From assembly GCA_902766095.1 (NCBI GenBank), contig CACXCN010000060.1, positions 1 to 40,881 on the forward strand: 40,881 bases of DNA, read 5' to 3'. The DNA is from an uncultured Selenomonas sp. Its GTDB lineage: Bacteria; Bacillota; Negativicutes; Selenomonadales; Selenomonadaceae. Every line of letters begins with the position of its first letter. The first letter of the stretch is position 1. A program made the position numbers and the translations under genes. This document shows, one piece after another, positions 7,576 to 15,380 of the stretch. The notes beneath the pieces were generated by a model that saw only the letters and a program-made list of their open reading frames with translations, was not told the origin of the DNA and made no database searches.

Positions 7576-7770
7576 GCGGCAGGCATGGTTCCTTCATTCC
7601 GCTATTGTGGTTTGGCTAAAAGCAAATTTTTCCCAATGAATAGGTCCCTTGAAAGTACTTAAACGCGCTACGCTTGGACGAAAGTACTTTCCGCGGGAAT
7701 GCTTGATAGGGAAAAATTTCCTTTCTTGACGCCAACCCACGACGCTCCATTCCGGAATCATGCCTGCCGC
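7576..7770. repeat. 195-bp imperfect palindrome, ERIC/MITE-like
   Basis: The outer arms are exactly complementary (7576-7587 with 7759-7770). Matching blocks continue inward: AAATTTTTCCC at 7624-7634 with GGGAAAAATTT at 7709-7719, and AAAGTACTT at 7652-7660 facing 7681-7690. Nothing in it codes for a credible protein. The layout resembles short non-autonomous palindromic repeats. No clear target duplication is visible. A smaller hairpin (about 7788-7822) follows it. Confidence 0.75.
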
Positions 7771-7907
7771 TACCTTAGAAATGTAGCAAATGGTGGAAAT
7801 GCGTTGGCATTTTCAACATTTTGTCTTTAGTTGCGGGACGCAATATAAATATTACCGGTTATAATAAATGGAATTTATCGTCTCATAAAAAATGTTCAAA
7901 AATAGTA

Positions 7908-7937
7908 TTGACTAAAGTCCCTGCTGAGTTATATAAT
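7908..7937 (+). promoter_or_regulatory. Promoter of the leader/65-residue gene unit
   Basis: TTGACT (7908-7913), an 18-base spacer and TATAAT (7932-7937) form a strong sigma-A promoter, with AT-rich sequence upstream. Transcription should start near 7944. Confidence 0.85.
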
Positions 7938-7943
7938 GTGTTC

Positions 7944-8183
7944 AAGGTTAAGGGGTTAACCTGAACAGAGAGACAACCCACATGAGTTAGGTCGTGAGGA
8001 TGAACTTAGTCGTTAAGTTTTTCCCAGCAGAATTCGATATAACAAGTGAAAGGGTTGTAAAGAGAAATCCTATAGGATCTTTCCTGGGGGAACGGTGGTA
8101 AAAGCTGTGGAAGGTTTTATCATTGGCGGTTCCGATGAATTCAGGCAAGATGGAACCGCAATTCTAAAAAGGAGAGATTAATC
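7944..8183 (+). promoter_or_regulatory. Long structured 5' leader, type unknown
   Basis: About 240 transcribed bases precede the small gene at 8184. They can form a first hairpin (7946-7951/7956-7961), a long-range helix (ACAACCC 7973-7979 with GGGTTGT 8052-8058) and an 8-bp perfect stem (GCGGTTCC 8126-8133 with GGAACCGC 8152-8159). That last stem ends just before the GGAGAG ribosome site (8171-8176). I cannot match it to a known riboswitch. It could regulate translation or be a functional RNA itself. Confidence 0.55.
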
Positions 8184-8381
8184 ATGAAGATGCAAGTTTA
8201 TTCGCAGTGGATGGAAGATGTCTATGTGCCGGTTCGCGTGAGACAGTTCACCAAGGCTGCCAAGCTCATGGGAAAACACAATTTCAGCGAATATGCCGAT
8301 CTCGGTATGCACACGGAGCATCAGGCTGTAGCCGCATGGCTCGATGAGCATGAGATGGAGGCTGTGGCAGGCATCGCCTGA
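8184..8381 (+). CDS. Small protein of unknown function, 65 residues
   Basis: I do not recognise this protein. It begins at ATG 8184 with a strong AAAAAGGAGAG site seven bases upstream. It is soluble-looking, with no signal peptide, membrane segment or cysteine. The N-terminal half is basic and aromatic (VYSQWMEDVYVPVRVRQF). The C-terminal half is acidic and His-containing and likely helical. It has its own promoter, a roughly 240-base leader and its own terminator, so it is a single-gene unit. It sits directly upstream of hydF but is separated from it by a terminator, so a hydrogenase link is only positional. Confidence 0.8.
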   Translation: MKMQVYSQWMEDVYVPVRVRQFTKAAKLMGKHNFSEYADLGMHTEHQAVAAWLDEHEMEAVAGIA

Positions 8382-8399
8382 AACTAGATATGATTATTT

Positions 8400-8430
8400 G
8401 GCATTGTCTTTGCGGGCAATGCCTTTTTTT
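8400..8430 (+). terminator. Terminator after the 65-residue gene
   Basis: A 7-bp stem GGCATTG/CAATGCC (8400-8406 with 8417-8423) is followed by seven T. Confidence 0.92.
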
Positions 8431-8480
8431 GTACCTGGGGCAAATAAATCACCAGAAAATGATATTGTTTCCTAGTTATG

Positions 8481-8489
8481 TGTTATAAT
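8481..8489 (+). promoter_or_regulatory. Extended -10 promoter of hydF
   Basis: TGTTATAAT (8481-8489) is an extended -10 element (TG-n-TATAAT), 45 bases before the start of hydF. No good -35 box is seen at the normal distance. Confidence 0.65.
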
Positions 8490-8533
8490 TTATCTATATG
8501 TGATAAGAAGCAGATGGATTAGGAGTGAGCCAT

Positions 8534-9727
8534 ATGAGTCTGAATGATACACCGCGGGCTACGCGCCTGCATATCGGCCTGTTCGGGCGCCGCAACAGCG
8601 GGAAATCGTCTTTAGTTAACGCGTTAACCGGTCAACATGCGGCTATGGTATCCGATGTGCCGGGGACGACGACCGATCCGGTCTACAAGGCGATGGAGCT
8701 GCCGGGCATCGGTCCCGTCGTGTTCATCGATACGGCCGGCTTCGATGATGTCGGCGAGCTGGGCAGCAAGCGCGTATCGCGTACGCAGGATGCGGCTGAC
8801 GAGACGGATATCGCCCTGCTGCTCTTCCATGATGAGGATATCACGGAGGAGTGCGAGTGGGGACGGAGATTCCAGGCGCAGCATACGCCGGTCATAGCGA
8901 TCGTGAGCCAGGCCGATGCGGGCGGCACGCAGGAGCTGGCTGATCGCGTCGCAGAGGCGCTGGAGCTCCGGCCGCTGTGCGTCAGCGCGGCGACCGGTGA
9001 GGGCATCGAGGCTCTGCGGGCCGAGATCATACGCCAGCTGCCGGAGGACTATGATGGTGGCAGCATCACGGGCTCGCTCTGCCAGGCCGGCGATACCGTG
9101 CTGCTCGTCATGCCGCAGGATATCGAGGCGCCGAAGGGGCGGCTCATCCTGCCGCAGGTGCAGACGTTGCGCGAACTGCTGGACAAGAAATGCCTCGTCA
9201 TGTCCTGCACGGCCGACTGCATGCAGGAGACTCTGGCGGCGCTCAAGGAGCCTCCGGCACTGATCATCACGGACTCGCAGGCGTTCCGGATCGTGCATGC
9301 CCTGACACCGGCAGCCAGCCGGCTTACGTCGTTTTCTGTTTTGTTCGCGGGCTATAAGGGCGACATCAGATATTTTGCGGATTCAGCAAAGAAACTCGAC
9401 AAGCTGCCACCGGATGCCCATATCCTGATTGCCGAGGCCTGCACGCATAAGCCGATCGGCGAGGATATCGGCCGCGTGAAGATACCGCGCCTGCTGCGGA
9501 AGCACTTGGGCGATGGCATCCGCATCGATGTCGTCGCCGGTCGCGATTTCCCATCGGACCTGACGGGGATTGACTTCGTCATCCATTGCGGTGCCTGCAT
9601 GTTCAACCGGAAATACGTGCTGAGCCGTGTGGCTGCCTGCCGGGCGGCCGGAGTGCCGATGTCGAATTACGGCGTGACCATCGCTTATCTGCTGGGGATC
9701 CTGCCGGATGTGGAGCTGCCGGAATAA
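8534..9727 (+). CDS. hydF: [FeFe]-hydrogenase maturation GTPase HydF
   Basis: This 397-residue protein is the scaffold and GTPase on which the 2Fe subcluster of [FeFe] hydrogenase is built with HydE and HydG before transfer to HydA. The N-terminal GTPase domain has the P-loop GRRNSGKS (residues 18-25), the DVPGTTTDPV switch and IDTAGFDD. The C-terminal cluster-binding part has CTH followed by HCGAC, the HydF ligand pattern CxH...HCxxC. ATG 8534 is preferred because AGGAG (8521-8525) lies eight bases before it; the in-frame GTG at 8525 overlaps that site. hydE, hydG and the hydrogenase are not in this window. Confidence 0.95.
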   Translation: MSLNDTPRATRLHIGLFGRRNSGKSSLVNALTGQHAAMVSDVPGTTTDPVYKAMELPGIGPVVFIDTAGFDDVGELGSKRVSRTQDAADETDIALLLFHDEDITEECEWGRRFQAQHTPVIAIVSQADAGGTQELADRVAEALELRPLCVSAATGEGIEALRAEIIRQLPEDYDGGSITGSLCQAGDTVLLVMPQDIEAPKGRLILPQVQTLRELLDKKCLVMSCTADCMQETLAALKEPPALIITDSQAFRIVHALTPAASRLTSFSVLFAGYKGDIRYFADSAKKLDKLPPDAHILIAEACTHKPIGEDIGRVKIPRLLRKHLGDGIRIDVVAGRDFPSDLTGIDFVIHCGACMFNRKYVLSRVAACRAAGVPMSNYGVTIAYLLGILPDVELPE

Positions 9728-9747
9728 AACGGATCAGGGTGTGAGAA

Positions 9748-11271
9748 ATGAAGAATCTGACTTGGAAACGTCATATAGCAGGAGTGCTGGCTCTGACCGC
9801 CAGCCTCTGGGGCATGGCCGGGGGCGGCTGTCTGCCGGTGTCTGCGGCTGGGGAGGCGGTGGCGGCGGCAGAGTCGTCGGCTGCTGTCGCTCGTGAATCG
9901 GTACCCGCGCACCAGCGGTCAGACATCGAGCAGGCCGCGGCGGCCATCACGAGCCGCATCGCCCTGCCGCAGATACCGCAGGACCGGTTATTCAATGTTG
10001 TTGATTATGGTGCCGTGTCAGCTGACCGGCAGGATGACCGGCCGGCTTTCCGGCAGGCGATTGCTGCGGCCAGTCAGGCAGGAGGCGGTGTCGTCGTCGT
10101 GCCGGCCGGACATTACTATATCGCCGGTCCGCTGCAGCTGGCCAGCCATATCGAGCTGCGCCTCGAGAAAGGGGCCTGCATCGAGTTCAGCAACCGGCCG
10201 CGTGACTATGAGCATGACATCGTGCTGACACGCTTCGAGAGCACGGAGGTCTACAATTATTCGCCGCTCATCTATGCGTATGGCTGTGAGGATATAGCGA
10301 TAACGAGTACAGGCGGCGAGCGTGCGGGCATCATCGATGGCAATGGCGGTGCCTGGTGGCCGTGGGTCGGCGCCGGAGCCTGGAAGGGCTGCTCTCCGAA
10401 TCAGCAGGCAGCCAGCGAGGAACTGAAGGACATGGGCAACAGCGATGTCCCCGTGAAGGACCGCGTCTTCGGCCGTGGGAAATACCTGCGTCCGGTACTG
10501 CTGCAGCCCTATGCCTGCAAGCGCGTGCTTATCAAAGGTGTCCGCATCAAGGATTCGCCGATGTGGAACATCGCGCCGGTATTGTCGGAAGATGTGACGG
10601 TAGATAACGTGGATATCACGGCCGATGGCCCGAATACCGACGGCGTCGATCCCGATGCCTGCAGCAACGTCTGGATCAAGAACAGCCGGTTCGAGACCGG
10701 CGACGACTGCATAGCGATCAAGTCGGGCCGTGATGATGACGGGCGCCGCGTGGGCGTGGCCTCGTCGAACATCGTCATCGAGAACAATGTCTTCCGCGAT
10801 GGTCATGGCGGCGTGACCTGCGGCAGCGAGATGGCGGGCGGCATCGACCATGTATACAGCCTGAACAACGTCATGGACAGCCCAAACCTGCGCTGGGCGT
10901 ACCGGCTCAAGACGAACTCGCTGCGCGGTGGCGGCGTGACGGATTTCTATGCCTATGGCGACCGGATCGAGCGCGTGGAGCGGGCCGTGCTGACGGTCGA
11001 TATGGGCTATGCCGGCGGCGATATCGGCAGCTATACGCCGGATATACACGGCATCCACATGGAGAACCTGCAGGTGAAGCTGCATCATGCCCCGCTCGCG
11101 ACCGTGGAGACGTATGAGCGCAATCCGGTCTATGATTTCACCTGGCGCAACTGCCAGCTCCAAGGCGCAGGGAGTCATTTGTTCCGCCTCGAGAACACGC
11201 CGCCGGAGAATATCACGGTGAGCAGGATGAATATCGATGGCCAGCTGCACGATGGCCATGGCAATATGTGA
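9748..11271 (+). CDS. Secreted glycoside hydrolase family 28 (polygalacturonase-like)
   Basis: This is a 507-residue exported right-handed beta-helix enzyme. A signal peptide is seen at residues 1-33 (KR, a hydrophobic core, then PVSAA). The body begins with the usual NVVDYGAVSADRQDDRPAF segment. Family 28 catalytic motifs are present in order: NTDGVD, GDDCIAIKSG, the GHGG equivalent in FRDGHGGVTCGSE, and the YRLKTN substrate-binding segment. The family splits alpha-1,4-galacturonide bonds in pectin, and relatives of this bacterial type are often exo-acting, so the cell probably feeds on pectin fragments. It starts 20 bases after hydF, but shared function is unlikely. In a diderm cell the product would be periplasmic or exported. 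Confidence 0.92.
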   Translation: MKNLTWKRHIAGVLALTASLWGMAGGGCLPVSAAGEAVAAAESSAAVARESVPAHQRSDIEQAAAAITSRIALPQIPQDRLFNVVDYGAVSADRQDDRPAFRQAIAAASQAGGGVVVVPAGHYYIAGPLQLASHIELRLEKGACIEFSNRPRDYEHDIVLTRFESTEVYNYSPLIYAYGCEDIAITSTGGERAGIIDGNGGAWWPWVGAGAWKGCSPNQQAASEELKDMGNSDVPVKDRVFGRGKYLRPVLLQPYACKRVLIKGVRIKDSPMWNIAPVLSEDVTVDNVDITADGPNTDGVDPDACSNVWIKNSRFETGDDCIAIKSGRDDDGRRVGVASSNIVIENNVFRDGHGGVTCGSEMAGGIDHVYSLNNVMDSPNLRWAYRLKTNSLRGGGVTDFYAYGDRIERVERAVLTVDMGYAGGDIGSYTPDIHGIHMENLQVKLHHAPLATVETYERNPVYDFTWRNCQLQGAGSHLFRLENTPPENITVSRMNIDGQLHDGHGNM

Positions 11272-11354
11272 AAATCAGGCAGGGATGTTGCCGGCCGGCA
11301 AGAAATGGGGTAAAATTAAGAAAACGCATATTATTATAGATAGGGGGATATGTT

Positions 11355-12227
11355 ATGCCTATTGCGAGGTTGCTGCTTACATGCCTGGCGGCGCTGTTGC
11401 TGCTGGTGCCGGCGGGACAGGTTTCAGCTGAGGATGGCTGGTACTGGCTGAGCTCCGATGACAAATATTCCAAATATGTGGATCTCTCCTCTATAGTGAC
11501 GGAGGAAAGCGTGCAGACGCCGAAAGGCAAGGTGCCAATCATCATCGACGCTTGGACGAAGACGAGCTACAGCTATGAGGGCGCGAAGGAGACAATCGCA
11601 GCCTATGGGCTGACGGCCAAGATACCGAATCCGGCGAATTTCGCCTACAGCCTGGCTCAGGTGCGGGTGCGGCCACAGACGCGTACGATCCAGTATCTGC
11701 GCGAGGAGTTCTATGACCAGAAGAATACGTTGCTCTGGAGCAAGGGCGTCGGCCGGGAAAAAGAAATCAACTCGCAGCAGTTCGATGAAGAATTCTACGA
11801 TGCCGTCGTCGACCATGTGTTCCGCATGGGCGAGATGAAGCGCCGCACGGCCAAGGACCGCTGGCTGACGCTGTGGGAAGACCGCACGGCCGAGGGACAG
11901 AGCACCTATGTGACGGCGGATACGACGACGATGCGCATGAAGGGCAATAACCTGATATTGTGGGAATGGCAGGAGACGAAAGACGAGTATGGCAATGTGC
12001 TGGAGATCAAGTTCATGAAGAAGGCAGTCAATCTGCCGAACAGCACGGAGCGCGTCATAAACCTGCAGTATTGGACCAGCGCTACGGGTTGGCAGCGCCA
12101 GGACGAACCGGGGAATGACTACCGGGTACCGCAGACTGGCGCGGCCTACAATGGAATCAACGTTCTGCGGCAGTATGTGCGCAAATACCCGGCCTGGGTG
12201 AACCGTTATAATCTGGAAGGCAAATGA
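11355..12227 (+). CDS. Secreted protein of unknown function
   Basis: This 290-residue protein has a clear signal peptide (residues 1-25, PIARLLLTCLAALLLLVPAGQVSAED). I do not recognise the mature part. It is rich in Trp, Tyr and charged residues, opens with WYWLSSDDKYSKYVDLSSI, and contains a segment resembling surface-antigen or exported housekeeping proteins of Negativicutes (WLTLWEDRTAEGQ). No catalytic motif is visible. A GATAGGGGG ribosome site precedes ATG 11355. The next gene starts four bases after its stop, so it is probably co-transcribed with the GspC/PilP-like gene and the secretin and may work with them. Confidence 0.85.
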   Translation: MPIARLLLTCLAALLLLVPAGQVSAEDGWYWLSSDDKYSKYVDLSSIVTEESVQTPKGKVPIIIDAWTKTSYSYEGAKETIAAYGLTAKIPNPANFAYSLAQVRVRPQTRTIQYLREEFYDQKNTLLWSKGVGREKEINSQQFDEEFYDAVVDHVFRMGEMKRRTAKDRWLTLWEDRTAEGQSTYVTADTTTMRMKGNNLILWEWQETKDEYGNVLEIKFMKKAVNLPNSTERVINLQYWTSATGWQRQDEPGNDYRVPQTGAAYNGINVLRQYVRKYPAWVNRYNLEGK

Positions 12228-12231
12228 GAAC

Positions 12232-12909
12232 ATGAGCGAGGACAGCAGAGAAACAGAGGAAGACTGGCCTGCTGGAGTTGCGGATGGAGGCAGCCGGGCC
12301 GGAGTTGCGGCCGCCATGCAGCGTCTCTGGATGCGGGCTGAGGCAGCCTGGCAGGGCGGCTGGCGCACGCGCTGGCCGCTGATGCTGGCGATGGTCGTGC
12401 TGTGGGGCGGGCTGATCTATGCGCTGCTGCCGGCTGAGGAGCCCGCAGCAGCGCCTGGCAGCAATGTGGCTCAGGATCAGGCCCGGGCCCGGCCGTCTGC
12501 GGCCGGCCATGGCGGAGCAGTGCATGGGGCGGAGCTGGCAGCCGCGAAGAAAGAACTGCACGACCCGTTCCAGCTGCAGCACAGTACTCAGCCGGATAGG
12601 GAAAAGGCAGCGATGACAGCGGCCGCACCACCGCCATCTGAGGCGCCAGCGGCATCGCCCGCTGCTCCGGCAGCGGTGGCCGCTCCGGCGGTGATGGCCA
12701 GCCCGGCACCGGCACCCGTGGTGCCGCAGCTGACTGGTATCGTGCAGGGGGATCAGGGAGCCATAGCCCTGCTGCGTGTGGGAGCGCAGAGCGGGGCACT
12801 GGCAGCAGGTGAGAGCCTGGCCGGCTGGCAGGTCGTCGATATTGCCAGTGATAGTGCTGTCGTCAGCGATGGCAGCGAGACGGTGCGGCTGCCTATGGCG
12901 CAGCCCTGA
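12232..12909 (+). CDS. GspC/PilP-like bitopic inner-membrane protein
   Basis: This 225-residue protein has a short cytoplasmic N terminus, one membrane segment near residues 49-66 (WPLMLAMVVLWGGLIYALL), and a long Ala/Pro-rich periplasmic linker with a DPFQ motif. The C-terminal beta domain of about 55 residues starts at QLTGIVQGDQG and has the pattern LxGIV..ALLRVG....GESLxGWxVVxI. That resembles the homology region of GspC and PilP, which link the inner-membrane platform to the secretin. A secretin gene follows, which supports the call. Overall similarity is low because of the linker, so type II secretion and type IV pilus roles cannot be separated. Confidence 0.65.
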   Translation: MSEDSRETEEDWPAGVADGGSRAGVAAAMQRLWMRAEAAWQGGWRTRWPLMLAMVVLWGGLIYALLPAEEPAAAPGSNVAQDQARARPSAAGHGGAVHGAELAAAKKELHDPFQLQHSTQPDREKAAMTAAAPPPSEAPAASPAAPAAVAAPAVMASPAPAPVVPQLTGIVQGDQGAIALLRVGAQSGALAAGESLAGWQVVDIASDSAVVSDGSETVRLPMAQP

Positions 12910-12950
12910 GCTGAACCTATGGATTAGTTGTTGGGACAGGTAATGTGCTG

Positions 12951-14459
12951 ATGAATTGGGAAAAACTGAATAAAGTGCATCGGGCCGGCTGGGGATGGCC
13001 GGTCCTAAGGGAATGGGCGAAGAAATCGGCCGTAGCAGCCGTATGCGGCGGAGTGCTGCTGTCAGGGGCCGGCAGCGCGGCGGCGGGCCCCGTGAAGCTG
13101 AACGTCGTGGGGGCCGACGTGCGCTCCGTACTGCTCTCTACGGCCCGTCAGGGCAATCTGTCGCTCGTGCTCGATGATGCCGTCACGGGCAGTGTCAGCG
13201 TGAATCTCTGGGCGGAGCCGGCGGAGGCGCTGGAGCTCATAGCAGCGGCGAAAGGGCTGACGGTCGAGCAGGTCGGCAATGCCTATATCATAACGGGCCC
13301 TGGGCATGCAGGGGCGCTGCGGCATGTGCATGTGTACCAGCTGCACTATGCCGATCCGGACAATGTAGCACCGGCTGTCGAGCTGGCCCTGGCAGAGTCC
13401 GGCATGCCAGCCGGAAGCGGCAAGCCGGTCAGGCAGGCTGATAAGACAGCGAAACCGGCAGTCAGAGCGGCGAGTGTCGGCAAAACGGCTGTCGCCACGC
13501 CGGAAAAGGCTGCAGCTGCGAACGCGGCAACTGGCCGCGTAGCAGTAGACAGGGCGACGTCGTCGCTGATCTTTTATGGTACGAATGCCGAGGCCCGGGC
13601 GGTCGAGTCCGTGCTGGCTGCGCTCGACGTGCCGACGCAGCAGATCGCGCTCGAGGCCCGCGTCGTCGCCCTTTCCAAAGATGCCTCGAAGGAACTCGGG
13701 GTCGAATGGGACTGGTCGAAGCTGCCGCAATACCCGGAGCTGAACAAGACCTACCGTCATCGCGGTACGAGCAATGAGACGGCGGAGTACGATGTGAAGC
13801 GCCAATGGCATGGAGGCGAGCAGGTGCCCGGCATCATCCAGTTCGGACATGGTCCCGAGGGCGTACCGTTCGAATTCTACTATGAGGCCAAGATCAATGC
13901 CATGGTCACTGATGGCAAGGCCCGCATCCTGGCCCGTCCGAACATCACGACGGTGCAGGGGCGCGAAGCCAGCATCGTCATAGGCAACGAGGTCCCGGTG
14001 CCGAAGCAGTCCGTCACGGATTCCACGACGACGACCTCGCTGGAATATCGCATGGCGGGCATCATATTGCGCTGCACGCCGCGCGTAGAGGCAGACGGTC
14101 ATATAACGGCTGCCGTCCACACAGAGGTCAGCTCGCCGCTCTACGTAGACGATATCAAGGCGTATCGCTTTCAGACGCGCAGCGCGGATACGACGGTGCG
14201 CCTGCAGGATGGCGAGACCATGGTCATCGGCGGCCTCATCGGCAGTGATGAGACGCGTCGTCTGGCGAAGATACCGTTCCTCGGCGACCTGCCGGTACTC
14301 GGCAGCTTCTTCCGCAGTCAGAGCCGCAGCCATACGGATTCTGAGGTCATGATATTCCTGCGGGCCCGCACGGTTGATGATGCGGTGGCGCGCAGCGATG
14401 TCCGTCAGGCCGAGGCCCGGCTGGCTGCCGGACAATCAGAAAAGAGAAAGAAAAAATAG
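12951..14459 (+). CDS. Secretin (GspD/PilQ family)
   Basis: This outer-membrane secretin is about 502 residues long. A long N terminus with a hydrophobic segment near residues 26-46 serves as signal peptide. It is followed by an N0/STN-type domain (KLNVVGADVRSVLLSTARQ), an N1-type domain, a low-complexity Ala/Lys linker near 150-190, and the secretin domain. The secretin domain has the conserved ILARPNITTVQGREASIVIGNEVP segment and ends with GETMVIGGLIGSDETRRLAKIPFLGDLPVLGSFFR. Start is uncertain between GTG 12945 and ATG 12951; the latter lies ten bases from AGG. No ATPase, platform or pilin genes are in the window. Its presence shows an outer membrane. Confidence 0.9.
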   Translation: MNWEKLNKVHRAGWGWPVLREWAKKSAVAAVCGGVLLSGAGSAAAGPVKLNVVGADVRSVLLSTARQGNLSLVLDDAVTGSVSVNLWAEPAEALELIAAAKGLTVEQVGNAYIITGPGHAGALRHVHVYQLHYADPDNVAPAVELALAESGMPAGSGKPVRQADKTAKPAVRAASVGKTAVATPEKAAAANAATGRVAVDRATSSLIFYGTNAEARAVESVLAALDVPTQQIALEARVVALSKDASKELGVEWDWSKLPQYPELNKTYRHRGTSNETAEYDVKRQWHGGEQVPGIIQFGHGPEGVPFEFYYEAKINAMVTDGKARILARPNITTVQGREASIVIGNEVPVPKQSVTDSTTTTSLEYRMAGIILRCTPRVEADGHITAAVHTEVSSPLYVDDIKAYRFQTRSADTTVRLQDGETMVIGGLIGSDETRRLAKIPFLGDLPVLGSFFRSQSRSHTDSEVMIFLRARTVDDAVARSDVRQAEARLAAGQSEKRKKK

Positions 14460-14489
14460 AAGATCAATGATGTATTTTGGAGGGGTTGT

Positions 14490-15155
14490 ATGATAAAGGT
14501 CTTGCTGGCTGATGATCACGCATTGCTGCGACAGGGGCTGAAGCGCGTACTGAACTTCGAGGACGATATAGAGATCGTCGGCGAGGCCGCTGATGGACGG
14601 GAGGCTATGGCGCAGACGCTCGTACTGCAGCCCGATGTATTGCTGCTCGATATGAATATGCCGATCATGAATGGCCTCGAGGTAGCACGTCAGCTGCGCA
14701 AAGTGAAGTCGCCGACGCATATCATCGCTTTGACGATCCAGGATAACGAGACGTATGTTCTGGAGATGCTGAAAGCCGGAGCTCAGGGGTATCTGCTGAA
14801 GGACGTCGAGCCAGAGACTCTCATCGAGGCCATCCATGTAGTGGCAGCGGGGAATACCTATATATATCCCCAGCTGGCGGAGCGCTTGTTCGGCATGACG
14901 AATGTACATGGCAACCTGATGGCGAAAGCCGGCGAGATGCTCGACATGTCACCGGCAACCAGCCTGACGCGCCGTGAGATGGACGTGATGCGCTGCATCG
15001 CCAGGGGGATGTCGAATCATGATATAGGCATGGCTCTGGGACTCAGCGAGAAGACCGTCAAGAATCACCTGACGAATATATTCCATAAACTCGGAGTCAA
15101 TGACCGCACGCAGGCACTGATCTATGCGCTGAAGAACGATATGGTTTCGATATGA
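14490..15155 (+). CDS. NarL/FixJ-type response regulator (DegU-like)
   Basis: This 221-residue two-domain regulator has a receiver domain with DD at residues 8-9, the phospho-acceptor Asp in LLLDMNMP near residue 54, and Lys in YLLKD. The LuxR-type HTH is at the C terminus (LTRREMDVMRCIARGMSNHDIGMALGLSEKTVKNHLTNIFHKLGV). It begins behind a strong GGAGGGG site 30 bases after the secretin gene and ends with a terminator, so it looks like the last gene of the secretin unit. No histidine kinase is nearby; the partner must be elsewhere. It may control the genes upstream. Confidence 0.93.
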   Translation: MIKVLLADDHALLRQGLKRVLNFEDDIEIVGEAADGREAMAQTLVLQPDVLLLDMNMPIMNGLEVARQLRKVKSPTHIIALTIQDNETYVLEMLKAGAQGYLLKDVEPETLIEAIHVVAAGNTYIYPQLAERLFGMTNVHGNLMAKAGEMLDMSPATSLTRREMDVMRCIARGMSNHDIGMALGLSEKTVKNHLTNIFHKLGVNDRTQALIYALKNDMVSI

Positions 15156-15172
15156 TATAGAGATAACGTAGC

Positions 15173-15210
15173 AAGAGGGACTGCTTTCCGGCGGAGAGCA
15201 GTCCCTCTTT
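15173..15210 (+). terminator. Terminator of the secretin/regulator unit
   Basis: A 13-bp stem (15173-15185 with 15197-15209) ends in a short T run. 15211-15380 contains no gene. Confidence 0.92.
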
Positions 15211-15380
15211 GCGTGATCAGCCTCAGACAGGTACATTAAAAATAAAATACAGAAGTATGACGATAGAGCAGGAAAAAACAGGATGAGATAGAATTAGGTT
15301 TCATAGAAGCTGCTATCATAGGGGAGTAAGGGAAACAGTTATCGCTGAAACAGGGGATAGATGCCGGGGAGGTAAGTAAG

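Noticed and set aside
8000-8101. A 33-codon open frame inside the long leader upstream of the 65-residue gene
   Set aside because: The only Shine-Dalgarno-like bases (GTGAGG) touch the start codon, and the frame crosses one strand of the proposed long-range helix. I see no sign of an attenuation-type repeated codon.
8145-8160. T-box-like TGGAACCGC in the leader
   Set aside because: The motif resembles the T-box core but is already the 3' arm of a perfect stem with an upstream GCGGTTCC. No specifier stem, terminator switch or amino acid gene is present.
9748-9850. Lipoprotein signal in the pectinase (Cys at residue 28)
   Set aside because: The residues before the Cys (AGGG) do not fit the lipobox, and a normal signal peptidase I site (VSA-A) follows shortly after.
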